From Bedellia somnulentella (lineage: Eukaryota; Arthropoda; Insecta; Lepidoptera; Bedelliidae): DNA of 64,000 nucleotides. Positions 42,790 through 52,340 of the stretch are shown piece after piece (positions within the stretch are counted from its first letter, which is position 1; each line of letters opens with the position of its first letter). Made by a program: the position numbers and the translations under genes. The stretch is from NCBI GenBank assembly GCA_963576735.1, contig CAUYWD010000196.1, positions 62,001 through 126,000 on the forward strand, written 5' to 3'. Below the pieces are notes generated by a model that worked only from the letters and a program-made list of their open reading frames with translations, did no database searches and was not told the DNA's origin.

Positions 42790-44958
42790 TTAATTGACGA
42801 CCATTGGTTCCTCCTGAGCTCCTTGCACATTTATAGTCGGCATTGAGCGGCCTACTTCTATAGGCACCTTCTTCTTTTCGGGATTAGGTTTTTTACCTTT
42901 CCTTCTTTTGTTAGTAGCAGAACAACTTTTCGCCCCAACTATGTGGTCTGCTGGTTTGTTTTCCCCTTTACAAACTGGACAACATGGCTTGTTGTTGCAG
43001 TTTACTACTTTGTGGTCAGGTGAACCACAACGGAAGCATAGATTGCCACGGTCCACTTCTTCTTTGCATTGGGCCCGCACGTGGCCAGCTCCAAGGCATT
43101 TGAAACATCGCAGTTCTCTTTGGGGAAGATGCTGCACACGAGGCCAGCTCCAACCAACTTGTATGGAACCCATCTGGAGGAGCTTCTTAGCCGTAACCAC
43201 TGGGCATATGACAACTGAAGTGGAAAGGCCTCGAGGACCACTAACAATTTTACCAACTTTCAAGTCCTCTGGCTTACAATCGCCGGCACTTGCAACAGCT
43301 AGGGTTGCCTCCTCTATGGTCACAGAGTCATCTAGACCAACAAGCCGAATGGCTTCCGTTTTTGTTGGTCTTGAAACTTTCACCAAGCCTGGAGGAAGCA
43401 CTTCTCTCAACTTCTCAGCCAAGGTATTTGCCTTGGTAGAAGCTTGTTCCCCAGAGGTTTCGATCATTCGGGCTCCTGTTAGTGCGGATCGCATTCTCAG
43501 GGGCCCGATTTCTAATCTTGACAGGTTTATATGCGACTTGGCATCACCTATCACACCTTTGTAGGTTAGTCCTTCCTTTAGGGCCTCTTCGCTGATGCTT
43601 ATTACGACTGCTGCAGATCGTGGTGGCTTCAGTTTCTGGCCAGCAGTTTTCGCCGTCTTTGCTTTTTGGGGTCTAGCAGTGATTTCTACTTTTTTACCCT
43701 TGTTTTTATTTTTTCCCTTCCTAACAACCGTCGCCCATGTCTCAGCTGTGCTTGGTGTTGTTGAAGCGCCAGGTATGGGCTCCATATCGTTTGACTGCGG
43801 GATGTTTGAAGAATTCGTCTCAGATTGGGTAGTCTTACTCTTTTTCCCCTTGCCTTTTCCTTTGGCTGTCAACCTCTCAAGGGTGGATTTGGCTGTAGGA
43901 GCAAAGTTTTCCACCAATCTCAGACTACTTTGAGCTTTATTTGCCCTTTTGTCTGCAGCCAGTGGTGGCCTCAGTCGTTTTTCCGGAAGAAGCCTCCCCT
44001 CTAAAGCTTCTAACCGTGCATTTACCATGGTCCCCACCTGGACCATTATTGATTGAGTCAGAATTTCGCCGACTTCTAGGCTTGGAGCGCTTCCGCCACT
44101 TCTGACTTCTGCCCGGAGGGCGTCCAACTCCTTTCTGAGGGCTATTTGTTCAAGGTGGAGACCCTCGTTGTTTTCTTTCAAAAGCTGCAATTCCTTCTTG
44201 AGGCGAGAGTTTTCAGCTTGCAACTTCATCGATTCAATCGATGAGGTCCGCTCCGACAGAGCCTCAGAAGACTCCTTGATCGAGGTAGTGGCATTCTTAA
44301 CGGCTTTAATCAAAGTACCTTTAAGTGCCTTCGACTTTTGTGCTACGTCTAATATAACTGACAGTTGGTGTTGCACATTTTCAAGTAGATCTTCTGCCGT
44401 CTTTTCAGAGGCAGGTATACCTGCAATAGCAGTCTCTGCCGCCTTTTCCCTCTTTTTCTGCTCTTGCCGATTATATCGCTCCATTCTCTGCGTAATATCT
44501 TCTTCCTGTTGCAGGAGAAAATATTCTTTTTTGGCAGCAGCAGCTTCCTGACGTGCTCGGCCTACACCAATATATTGGCCAGTTGTTGGAGGCCGACCAC
44601 GACCTCTCTTGGCGGGAGCTTTTTCAGAAGTTGGTGACTTCCGTTTGTCCTTCTCTGCTTCTGAGTCTGATGTTGCTGACTCAGATCCGTCATAAATTCT
44701 CTTACGCTGGGAACCCGAAGGTGATCCGACAAAGAAAGAGCCAATATTGTCCACCGTAGAGGTATATGAGTTGTCACTCGACTCTACGGCTGTGTCGCTT
44801 AAATCAAAATCCATGGTAATATCGCAAGTTTCGTTGGTTTGGCATTTTTTGCCCCCCCCAGAATACGTGGGGGCGCCTCCCGCGGCCGCGGAAGGGTGGG
44901 ATTCCCCCTTGCGGGGACCCACCTGGGTAGATCTATTTAAAAGTGCCGTGTTATCCAT
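42790..44958 (-). CDS. S10 ORF1: gag-like RNA-binding protein (722 aa), intact
   Basis: Intact frame with type B head, KRGRGRPPTTGQYIGVGRAR, a coiled coil (LQAENSRLKKELQLLKENNE), MVQVGTMVNARLEALEGRLL, KGKGKGKKSK, WATVVRKGKNKNKGKK, and knuckles CFKCLGAGHVRAQC, CFRCGSPDHKVVNC and CPVC..H..C. It ends MVVN, TAA. The next in-frame codon is CAA, not the second stop seen in S2, S3 and S6, yet ORF2 still starts at the same distance. Confidence 0.92.
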   Translation of the reverse strand: MDNTALLNRSTQVGPRKGESHPSAAAGGAPTYSGGGKKCQTNETCDITMDFDLSDTAVESSDNSYTSTVDNIGSFFVGSPSGSQRKRIYDGSESATSDSEAEKDKRKSPTSEKAPAKRGRGRPPTTGQYIGVGRARQEAAAAKKEYFLLQQEEDITQRMERYNRQEQKKREKAAETAIAGIPASEKTAEDLLENVQHQLSVILDVAQKSKALKGTLIKAVKNATTSIKESSEALSERTSSIESMKLQAENSRLKKELQLLKENNEGLHLEQIALRKELDALRAEVRSGGSAPSLEVGEILTQSIMVQVGTMVNARLEALEGRLLPEKRLRPPLAADKRANKAQSSLRLVENFAPTAKSTLERLTAKGKGKGKKSKTTQSETNSSNIPQSNDMEPIPGASTTPSTAETWATVVRKGKNKNKGKKVEITARPQKAKTAKTAGQKLKPPRSAAVVISISEEALKEGLTYKGVIGDAKSHINLSRLEIGPLRMRSALTGARMIETSGEQASTKANTLAEKLREVLPPGLVKVSRPTKTEAIRLVGLDDSVTIEEATLAVASAGDCKPEDLKVGKIVSGPRGLSTSVVICPVVTAKKLLQMGSIQVGWSWPRVQHLPQRELRCFKCLGAGHVRAQCKEEVDRGNLCFRCGSPDHKVVNCNNKPCCPVCKGENKPADHIVGAKSCSATNKRRKGKKPNPEKKKVPIEVGRSMPTINVQGAQEEPMVVN
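44851..44928 (-). promoter_or_regulatory. ORF1 head RNA module, type B (S10)
   Basis: The P2 loop is GCAA, a third GNRA form beside GAAA and GAGA. P3 is CTTCCGC-GGCC-GCGGGAG with one G-U pair. Confidence 0.75.
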
Positions 44959-45387
44959 TTTAAGTTTTGGTAGGCGGTTTTACCCTCGGCCTACCATCGA
45001 GCTTACCCCCCTTTCCCCTGACGCTAGGCACTGGACCCCCTCCAGACACTCATCCTCTCGGCACGCCGACCTTAGGATTAGGGTGATTTTTTATAGAGAT
45101 TTTCTTCCTCGCAGCCCAGACCTCAGTGGCCTGAGCCCCCGTTCCCACCGAAGTAGGCTTACGGGTTGGCCGACAGTATCTTGAAGACACTGCCGCCCCT
45201 CCATCACCAGCCGCCCAATGTGGGTAGCTGAAACCGAACGCAAGACAGAACCTGGCCGACCGATACGACACAAACGCCAGGTTCTAACTTAACAACGACG
45301 CCTACTCGGTACATTGGCTTCACCCCGGGCTGGATTGCCCGAGGCTACTGAGCCCCCACGCCGCGACAAGGCTGTACCATGTGGGGG

Positions 45388-45416
45388 AACCTAACCTAAC
45401 CTAACCTAACCAAACC
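45388..45416. repeat. Telomeric repeat, 5.8 units with one variant
   Basis: The last full unit reads AACCA instead of AACCT. Confidence 0.92.
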
Positions 45417-45432
45417 TTTTTTTTTTTTTTTT

Positions 45433-45825
45433 ACGTGGGGAAATCCTCATGGATTCCCCGCCGCATGGGGGGGCGACGGGGATATGTCAGACTCTTACTG
45501 ACTAAAACCCCACGGTGGTCCTTCCAGGTGCAAATTTGTGGAGCCCACGAGTCGTCTGGCCTTAGGCAATTCATCGCCGCGGACTCCACACACCTAACGC
45601 CGCTAGGCGTTCCTTCTAAGGGGGGGACAGAACCCCCTGTTTCCACCTATTCTAGTAACGGACGCTCAGAACCACTTAAGCGTCCGTCCTTCTCGGGCAG
45701 GGTTTGGTAGCGCGCAGATAACCCCACTCTGCACGCCTCCTGCCCGTGGAGCCCCACTTTCGGCGATGAACGCTATGGGGGCTCCATGGTCTTAAAAGAC
45801 CCTACCAATGGCCGCGGTGCGTCAG
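45433..45825 (-). promoter_or_regulatory. S11 3' UTR, structured; terminal fold 45434-45514
   Basis: The + strand reads GGAG/CTCC in the variable hairpin (about 45538-45587), then ACGCC-GCTA-GGCGT where S3 has ATGCC-TCGC-GGCAT, and CCGCGGTGC/GCACCGCGG at the end. Confidence 0.62.
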
Positions 45826-48080
45826 TTATTCCTTGCACCGCGGCGACGACGGCCCCTTCCGGTGGGGTCCGCCAACTCCCTCTCCCTTTCGGCGGCCTCC
45901 TTTGCAAGCATGACGTGTTCGCAAAAGGAGGCCACCGCCGCCCACGCTTCGGGGCTTCCCAGCATGGCCGCAACTACGGCCGTCAGGGATAGATCCGGGC
46001 CAATGCTGGCCCGGAGTGCTGCCCTCTCCCCAGCCCAAGTTCGCCGAATCTTCGGGGCAATTCAGACAGTGGTGGCAACGAGCAGCCTGCTCTTTGCCCA
46101 GCCGCCACAGGTACTTACCGAAGCAACCATGCCCGGAAAGGACCTGTGTCAGCCGGAAGCTCAGAGATCCATGCTCTCGCTGCAACCACTGCGTGAGGAC
46201 GGGGAGAATGGCCTCCACCGTCTTGTGCCCCGCGCTCGGCTGTCCCAGCCTGAGCGCCCATGCCTCAAGGGCAGCAGCCTCGACCTCCTGCTTGTAGGCT
46301 GCAGTCTCCCATTGCGTGGGCCAATGGCCCTGCGTCCGCCGATCTTCACGCCAATGAAAAGTGGACGCGAGGACTTTCACGTCCAAATCCCATGGCATGG
46401 AACCCGCCATTAGGCAGGCAGCCTCTCGGGATACCGTACGGTATCCCCTTGACGCCCTGATGGACATAAGGCGCTGCGGCGCATGAAGTAGCGCCGCATT
46501 AGCCCCGTTCAGGGCGTCCGCCCAAACTGAGGAGCCGTACATTGCCATTGATCGTACGACCCCCATATAGAGCTGCCTGCTTGCGTGCCAAGGTTCGGCA
46601 TGAGTCTGCAAAGGGCAGCAGCCGCAACCATTAACCGGGGCCCCAAACGCTCGAAGTGAGCGCGGAACGTCCAACGGCCGTCGAGCACTAATCCCAGGTA
46701 TTTCAAAGTCGACTCGACGGCAATCCTCACGCCACCCACGACGATGGCGGATTCTCCCACTGGCGGACGATTCCGAGGCCCATGAAACCACATGGCCTCG
46801 GACTTATTCAGGGCCACTTCAAGGCCCAGAAGCCTTATACGGCGCACAACGTGCGCCACTCCCGCTGTTGCGCGGATGGCGGCCTCCCTGTATGTTTTCC
46901 CTCGAGCCGTCACTAGGGTGTCGTCTGCATAGCAGGTGAGTTGGACACCCCAGAGGTTGGCGCCGCGCAGGACCCAATCGTAGCCGATGTTCCACAGGAG
47001 CGGGCCCAAGACTGAGCCCTGTGGAACACCGCATGACATAGCGCGGCTTTCCCACCCCTCCCGAACCGGGTAAGTAATAGAACGGTCCGAGAGGTACGAC
47101 TCGAGGACCCTCAATATGTATGGAGGCACTACGTGATACTTAAGTGCCTCTTTAATACAGGGCCAGGGCATGGTGTTAAAGGCGTTGGCGATGTCAAGTG
47201 ACACCGCCAAAACCACCTCGCCCTGTGCAACCGCCTCATCTGCGCGAACGCGCAACACAGCGTGCACCGTTGAACGGCAACGACGAAATCCGAACTGCTG
47301 GTCCGATATGTTTGGACCCACACCATCAAGGTGCTCGACGATTCGGGCAGAAATCACCCTCTCTAAAAGTTTGCCCGCCTCGTCGAGCAGCACGATGGGC
47401 CGAAACGACGATGGCTCGACGGAGTCAGCGGGGCGCCCTTCCTTTCGAAGAAGGACGAGTTTACCCACCTTCCAAGGCTCTGGGAATACCCCTTGTGCCA
47501 GGCACAGGGAAAGCAGGCCCCGAAACTTCTCCTCCAGGAAGGGTTCCAGTGCGACCACCCAGGCTCGCCCCGGGATGCCGTCTAGTCCCGGGGCTGTTTT
47601 CTTCGACTTGAGTCGCTTTATTGCCACCGCCAACTCCGGTTCAGTTACTTCTGGGACCAGCAGTTCTTCTTCCTCGGGCTGCCGCTCTGCAGCCATCACT
47701 GGCGGCATATGAGCTGCCCTCGCCGGAAACAAGGCAGAGACCACGTTTTCCACTACATGCGGCTGGAGACTCGTTGTCAGAGGGGGCGCCCAAGGGCGAA
47801 GCTGCTGCCTCACTATTTTATACGGCCTGCCCCATGGGTCGTTGTTCAGAGTCTCCAGCGATTCCACCTTGGAGGCGAGTTTGGCCCTGAGAATGGCGAT
47901 CTTCAGGGCTTTTTTCGCCTCACGGTACGCTTCAACAATGGTTTGTTCCTCAGCCTCGTCCCGGCGTCTTCTCCTCCTATAACGTTGGCAGCGGCGGCCC
48001 GCCGCCAAGCTAGCTCGGCGGAGCTGAGCAACCTCTACGGACCACCAATGAACTTGTTTTCTCGGAGCCATTGGTCCCAC
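45826..48080 (-). pseudogene. S11 ORF2 remnant with several deletions
   Basis: Coding homology begins at MGPMAPRKQVHWWSVEVAQL, after the endonuclease. GLDGIP, SLDIANAFN, GVPQGSVLGP and YADD are present. Lesions relative to S3: six bases lost in frame near 47240 (RVRADEAV for RVRAIADEAV), about 10 nt lost near 46588 and about 23 nt lost near 46038. The last two shift the frame and destroy the C-terminal knuckle. The copy is clearly dead. Confidence 0.88.
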
Positions 48081-48123
48081 CTACTGAACCCCCACGCCAC
48101 GTCAAGGCTGTACCATGTGGGGG

Positions 48124-48142
48124 AACCTAACCTAACCTAACC
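48124..48142. repeat. Telomeric repeat, 3.8 units
   Basis: This is a perfect tract between S11 and S12. Confidence 0.9.
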
Positions 48143-48788
48143 TTTTTTTTTTTTTTTCGTGGGGAAATCCTCATGGATCCGACGTCACCCGGCGGGGTGA
48201 CGAAGGTATGTCGGACTTTTACCGACTAAAACCCCACGGTGGCCATCTATGGTGCACATGTGTGGAGTCCCTGGCGACTGTACCATAGGCAACATCCGAA
48301 GACTCCACGCACCTGCTGCAAAAAGCAGCCCATCTCGGGGGACTTAAAGTCCCCCACTCCTCCTTGTGCTTCCTCAGCACCGCAGGCGTTTGGGCCACAA
48401 GTTCCAAACGCCCACCCCCTCGAGGTTCTCCTTGCGGAGTAGCAGACTGCAACCCGCCGGTCGCAGCCCACCGCCTCACGGATTTTTTAACGAGGTTTTA
48501 TCCTCGGATTTTTGCGGAAGGTTTACTCCTCTTCCGATTTTTTATAGAGGTTTACTCCTCGCGGTCAAGCCTACGCCGTGGCAAGACCCTCGGCCCTGGA
48601 AGTGCAAGACTGCCAGGGTTACGAGTTCCCTTGATTTTTTTACGAGGTTTTCTCCTCACCCAGTCCGCTTACTACTCATTCTGAAACCAGAGGAGAGAAG
48701 CGGACCCTTGGTGCATTGGCTTCACCCCGGGTGATCAGCCCGGGGCTACTGAGCCCCCACGCCACGACAAGGCTGCACCGTGTGGGGG
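48143..48788 (-). mobile_element. S12: short non-autonomous SART-like unit (about 0.65 kb)
   Basis: It has poly(A), the terminal fold 48158-48238, and no ORF. The 3' variable hairpin pairs GGAGTC/GACTCC, and the small one is GCTGC/GCAGC where relatives have GCC/GGC. It has four U-tract/GAGG units (three at 48480-48560, one near 48633). Its 5' third matches autonomous 5' UTRs (GTCCGCTTAC..GTAAGCGGAC-like stem, 48662-48705), so it is a different deletion derivative from S8 and S14. Confidence 0.8.
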
Positions 48789-48802
48789 AACCTAACCTAA
48801 CC
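48789..48802. repeat. Telomeric repeat, 2.8 units
   Basis: AACCTAACCTAACC lies between S12 and S13. Confidence 0.9.
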
Positions 48803-48821
48803 TTTTTTTTTTTTTTTTTTT

Positions 48822-49211
48822 CGTGGGGAAATCCTCATGGAATCCTCGCCGCATGGGGGTGCGACGGGGATATGTCAGACTTCTACTGACTAAAACCCCA
48901 CGGGTGGCCATCTCAGGTGCATTTAGTGCAGGACCAACGGGAAGCACCCTAGGAAGTCTACCGTCGGTCCCGCGCACCACGCCTATTGGCGCACTTCTAG
49001 GGAGGGGTAAGACAAATCCCCTCCTTTATTCCCTCTTCTTCTTCGGAAACTCAAGGCCACCCCTGAGCCTCCGATCTTCTCGAGGCAGGTGTGAATGGGC
49101 ACCCAGAAGCCCTCACTCTGAGCACCCCCTGCCTCTGAAACCCCGCTAGGCAGATTCGTGACTACACTAACGGGGCTTCGCGTCCGAATGGACGCACCAG
49201 GAGCCGCGGTG
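48822..49211 (-). promoter_or_regulatory. S13 3' UTR, structured; terminal fold 48822-48902
   Basis: On the + strand the variable hairpin has GGACC/GGTCC inside GGTGC/GCACC (about 48916-48978), then GCC-TATT-GGC and AGGGG/CCCCT. The CCGCGGTG/CACCGCGG stem covers the ORF2 stop. Confidence 0.65.
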
Positions 49212-52200
49212 CTAGTGTCGAACACCGCGGCGGCGGACCCTTCTCCGAGCTGGGTCCGCAATCTCCCTCTCTCTCTCGGCGGCCTCCTTCGCAAGCATAA
49301 CAGTCTCGCAAAAGGAGGCCACCGCAGCCCACGCAGACGACCGATCGACCATGGCCGCCACAACGGCCCCCAACGACAAATCGGGGCCGATCTCCGCTTG
49401 GAGAATCGCCCTCTCTCCACTCCAGGCCGGGCATACCTCTAAGGTATGCTGGGCCGTGTCCTCCGGACACACCGCGCAGTGATGGCAACGGGCAGACTGC
49501 TCCCTGCCCAGCCTCCACAGATACCTACCAAAACATCCATGCCCTGTCAGTATCTGCGTAAGCCGGAAGCTGAGAGCTCCGTGTCCCCGCTGCAACCACT
49601 GCTCGAAGACGGGGAGAATTGCCTCAACCGTCCTATGCCCGGCGCTAGGCACGGCCAGCCTTAGCGCCCAGGCCTCGAGGGCGACTGCCTGCACCTCCAA
49701 ACGGTAGGCAGCCGTTTCTGTCTGCGTGGGCCAGTGGCCCTGAGCCCGCCGTTCCTTCCGCAAGTGGAACGTCGACGCGAGGACTTTCGCGTCTAGGTCC
49801 CACGGCATCGACCCCGCCATTAGGCAGGCAGCCTCGCGAGAGACTGTGCGGTAGCCTCTCGACACCCTGATGGCCATGAGCCTTTGCGGCGCATGAAGCA
49901 ACGCCGCATTTGGCCCATCCAGGGTGTCAGCCCATATCGGGGCGCCGTACATGGCCATCGACCGCACGACCCCCGCATATAGCTGCCTGCAACCTGACCT
50001 GGGCCCCCCCAGGTTTGGCAGCAGCTTACAAAGCGCCGCTGCTGCCACTATCAATCTCGGCCCCAGGCGCTCGAAGTGGGCGCGGAAGGTCCAACGGCCG
50101 TCGAGAATTAAACCCAAATAATGCAGCGTTGTCTCGACGGCAATCCTCACCCCGCCCACTACAATGGCGGAGTCCACCGGCGGGCGATTCCGAGGCCCAT
50201 GAAACCACATGGCCTCGGATTTATTCAGGGCCACTTCTAGGCCCAACAGCTTGATGCGGTGCACCACTTGGGCTACGCCAGCCGTAGCCCGGATGGCGGC
50301 CTCTCGAAACGTTTTCCCTCGAGCCGTAACCAGGGTGTCATCGGCATAACACACTACCTTAACACCCCAATGGTTGGCGCCGCGCAGAACCCAATCATAC
50401 CCGATGTTCCACAGGAGCGGCCCTAAAACTGACCCCTGCGGAACACCGCACGTAACTTCGCGACGATACCACCCCTCCCGAACCGGATAAGTGATTTGCC
50501 GGTTCGAGAGGTACGTCTCGAGAATTTCCCTCAAATAGGGAGGCACTTGGTGATAGATAAGTGCCTCCCTTATGCACGAATAGGGCAAGGTGTTGAAGGC
50601 ATTCTTAATGTCCAAAGAGGTTGCCAGCACCACCTCGCCCTGAGAGACCGCCTGGTCCGCTATATTGCGGACGCATTGCACCGCATCAACCGCTGAGCGG
50701 CAGCCGCGGAAGCCAAATTGTTGGTCCGATAGGTTCGGACCAGTCTCCTCCAAATGCCCGACGATGCGGGAGGACACTATCCGCTCTAAGAGCTTTCCCA
50801 CCTCGTCGAGCAAAACGATGGGCCGGAACGCCGAGGGCTCAAGTGAGTCGGCGGGGCGCACCTCCTTGCGCAACAACACCAATTTACCTGCTCTCCAAGG
50901 CTCAGGAAACACTCCTCTTTCCAGGCACATGGAGAACAGGTTACACAACCTATCAGCAAGGAAGGGCTTCAGCGCCACCACCCAGGCCTGCCCCGGGATT
51001 CCATCTAAGCCCGGGGCCGTTTTCTTTGCCTGAAGGCGCTTAACAGCCACGGCCAACTCTGGCTCAGTGACCTCCGGCACCACCTCTTCGACTTTCGCAG
51101 CTGCAATGTACCCGCCCATCACAGGTGCCGCAAATTCTTCTCTGACCGGAAACAAGACTGAGACTACGTTTTCCACGACCTCTGGCTGGAGACTACTAGT
51201 CAAGGGGGGCGCCCTGAGGCGAAGTCTTTGTCGGGCCATCCTATACGGCCGCCCCCAAGGATCGTCATTGAGTGTCTCCAGCAATTCCTGCTTTGAGGCA
51301 ATTTTGGCCCTAAATACTGAATCTTTTAGGGCCCATTTTGCCTCTTTAAAAACGTCATAGAGGCGCTTTTCTTCAGCCTCGTTCCGGTGCCTTCTTCTTC
51401 TATGGCGGGTGTACTGGCGCTTCGCAGCAATGCACGCTACGCGCAACTGCGCGACCTCAGCGTTCCACCAGTACACCTGCCGTCTCGGAACCGTAGGGCC
51501 CGCTCGGGGCATCGATGCGTCGCAGATCTCTGTGAGGGCATCACGAAACCACGTCACCTCATCGCTCAAGTCGGCGGCTCGTCCTGGACCAGCCAGCCAC
51601 GACTGAACAATGGCAGCTTCAGTCATAAGCTCCCTGTCCAGCTTCTTGAGGGCCCATCTTGGTTTCCCATTTGACGACGAGCCGCGGGATGAGGCTGCCT
51701 GACGGGCTGTGGAGACTTCGAATCGGATATAGCGATGATCCGAATACGTCTCCACGTCCGTGATTACCCTCCAGCCCTTAATTAGGGCCCAGAGTTCGGG
51801 AGTAGCGAAGGTCAGATCGACAATCGAACTCCCTTTGCGACGCACACACGTGGGTGTCGAACCCTTGTTTGCGACAGCTAGACCAGTAGCTGTCATCCAT
51901 TCAACAGCGGCATCACCGAATGAGTTTGCATCTGCCACCGGGGATCCCCAAGCAACAGACTTGGCATTAAAGTCCCCGGCGACGAGCACCCGGCGGGGGC
52001 GGCTTCGGAGGACTACTGCTTCCAGCTCTTCAAGCAGAACCTCAAACTCAGCGAGTGGGCGATTGGGGGAGAAGTAGACAGAAACTATAACTTCTTCACC
52101 CACCAAAGCTTTAACGAAACCGTGACCTTGGGTCACCTCACTGATCTGAAGACCAGCAGCCCTCGAGATGTATATTGCCGCTACGTTGTCAAGGTCCGAC

Positions 52201-52340
52201 ACCCAGTTTGCCCCAGTAGGGACATAATAGGGCTCCGAGACTATTCCAATGTCAATTGACCACTGTGCAAGGCTCTGAAGGAATAGATCCTGACCACAAG
52301 CACAGTGGTTCAAATTTCCCTGAAGAAACCGCATTGCCAT
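49212..52340 (-). CDS. S13 ORF2: endonuclease-reverse transcriptase (1042 aa), intact
   Basis: The ATG at 52340 shares its A with the ORF1 stop (TAATG), the exact UAAUG junction described for Bombyx SART1. The endonuclease has LQGNLN, SEPY, GDFNAK, SIVDL and YSDH; the RT has GLDGIP, SLDIKNAFN, GVPQGSVLGP and YADD; the knuckle is CHHCAVCPEDTAQH. Subfamily marks include HCACGQDLFLQSL and YLSNRQITYP. The sequence looks functional, but partner ORF1 in this copy is not. Confidence 0.93.
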   Translation of the reverse strand: MAMRFLQGNLNHCACGQDLFLQSLAQWSIDIGIVSEPYYVPTGANWVSDLDNVAAIYISRAAGLQISEVTQGHGFVKALVGEEVIVSVYFSPNRPLAEFEVLLEELEAVVLRSRPRRVLVAGDFNAKSVAWGSPVADANSFGDAAVEWMTATGLAVANKGSTPTCVRRKGSSIVDLTFATPELWALIKGWRVITDVETYSDHRYIRFEVSTARQAASSRGSSSNGKPRWALKKLDRELMTEAAIVQSWLAGPGRAADLSDEVTWFRDALTEICDASMPRAGPTVPRRQVYWWNAEVAQLRVACIAAKRQYTRHRRRRHRNEAEEKRLYDVFKEAKWALKDSVFRAKIASKQELLETLNDDPWGRPYRMARQRLRLRAPPLTSSLQPEVVENVVSVLFPVREEFAAPVMGGYIAAAKVEEVVPEVTEPELAVAVKRLQAKKTAPGLDGIPGQAWVVALKPFLADRLCNLFSMCLERGVFPEPWRAGKLVLLRKEVRPADSLEPSAFRPIVLLDEVGKLLERIVSSRIVGHLEETGPNLSDQQFGFRGCRSAVDAVQCVRNIADQAVSQGEVVLATSLDIKNAFNTLPYSCIREALIYHQVPPYLREILETYLSNRQITYPVREGWYRREVTCGVPQGSVLGPLLWNIGYDWVLRGANHWGVKVVCYADDTLVTARGKTFREAAIRATAGVAQVVHRIKLLGLEVALNKSEAMWFHGPRNRPPVDSAIVVGGVRIAVETTLHYLGLILDGRWTFRAHFERLGPRLIVAAAALCKLLPNLGGPRSGCRQLYAGVVRSMAMYGAPIWADTLDGPNAALLHAPQRLMAIRVSRGYRTVSREAACLMAGSMPWDLDAKVLASTFHLRKERRAQGHWPTQTETAAYRLEVQAVALEAWALRLAVPSAGHRTVEAILPVFEQWLQRGHGALSFRLTQILTGHGCFGRYLWRLGREQSARCHHCAVCPEDTAQHTLEVCPAWSGERAILQAEIGPDLSLGAVVAAMVDRSSAWAAVASFCETVMLAKEAAEREREIADPARRRVRRRGVRH

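Larger units (their letters stand above)
39918..45387 (-). mobile_element. S10: SART-like element missing its 3' end
   Basis: The 5' UTR (44959-45387), ORF1 and most of ORF2 are intact. The ORF2 C-terminus, 3' UTR and poly(A) are absent, so the break is not normal 5' truncation but a later rearrangement or insertion. Its 5' UTR is closest to S1 (GCCCCTCCATCACCAGCCGC version). Confidence 0.87.
45417..48123 (-). mobile_element. S11: SART-like element with large internal deletion
   Basis: Poly(A), 3' UTR and about the last two thirds of ORF2 are joined at 48078-48080 to the last 45 or so nt of the 5' terminus (CTACTGAACCCCCACGCCAC .. GTGGGGGAACC). ORF1, the endonuclease and most of the 5' UTR are gone, but both ends remain. 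By ORF2 it groups with S2/S3. Confidence 0.87.
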
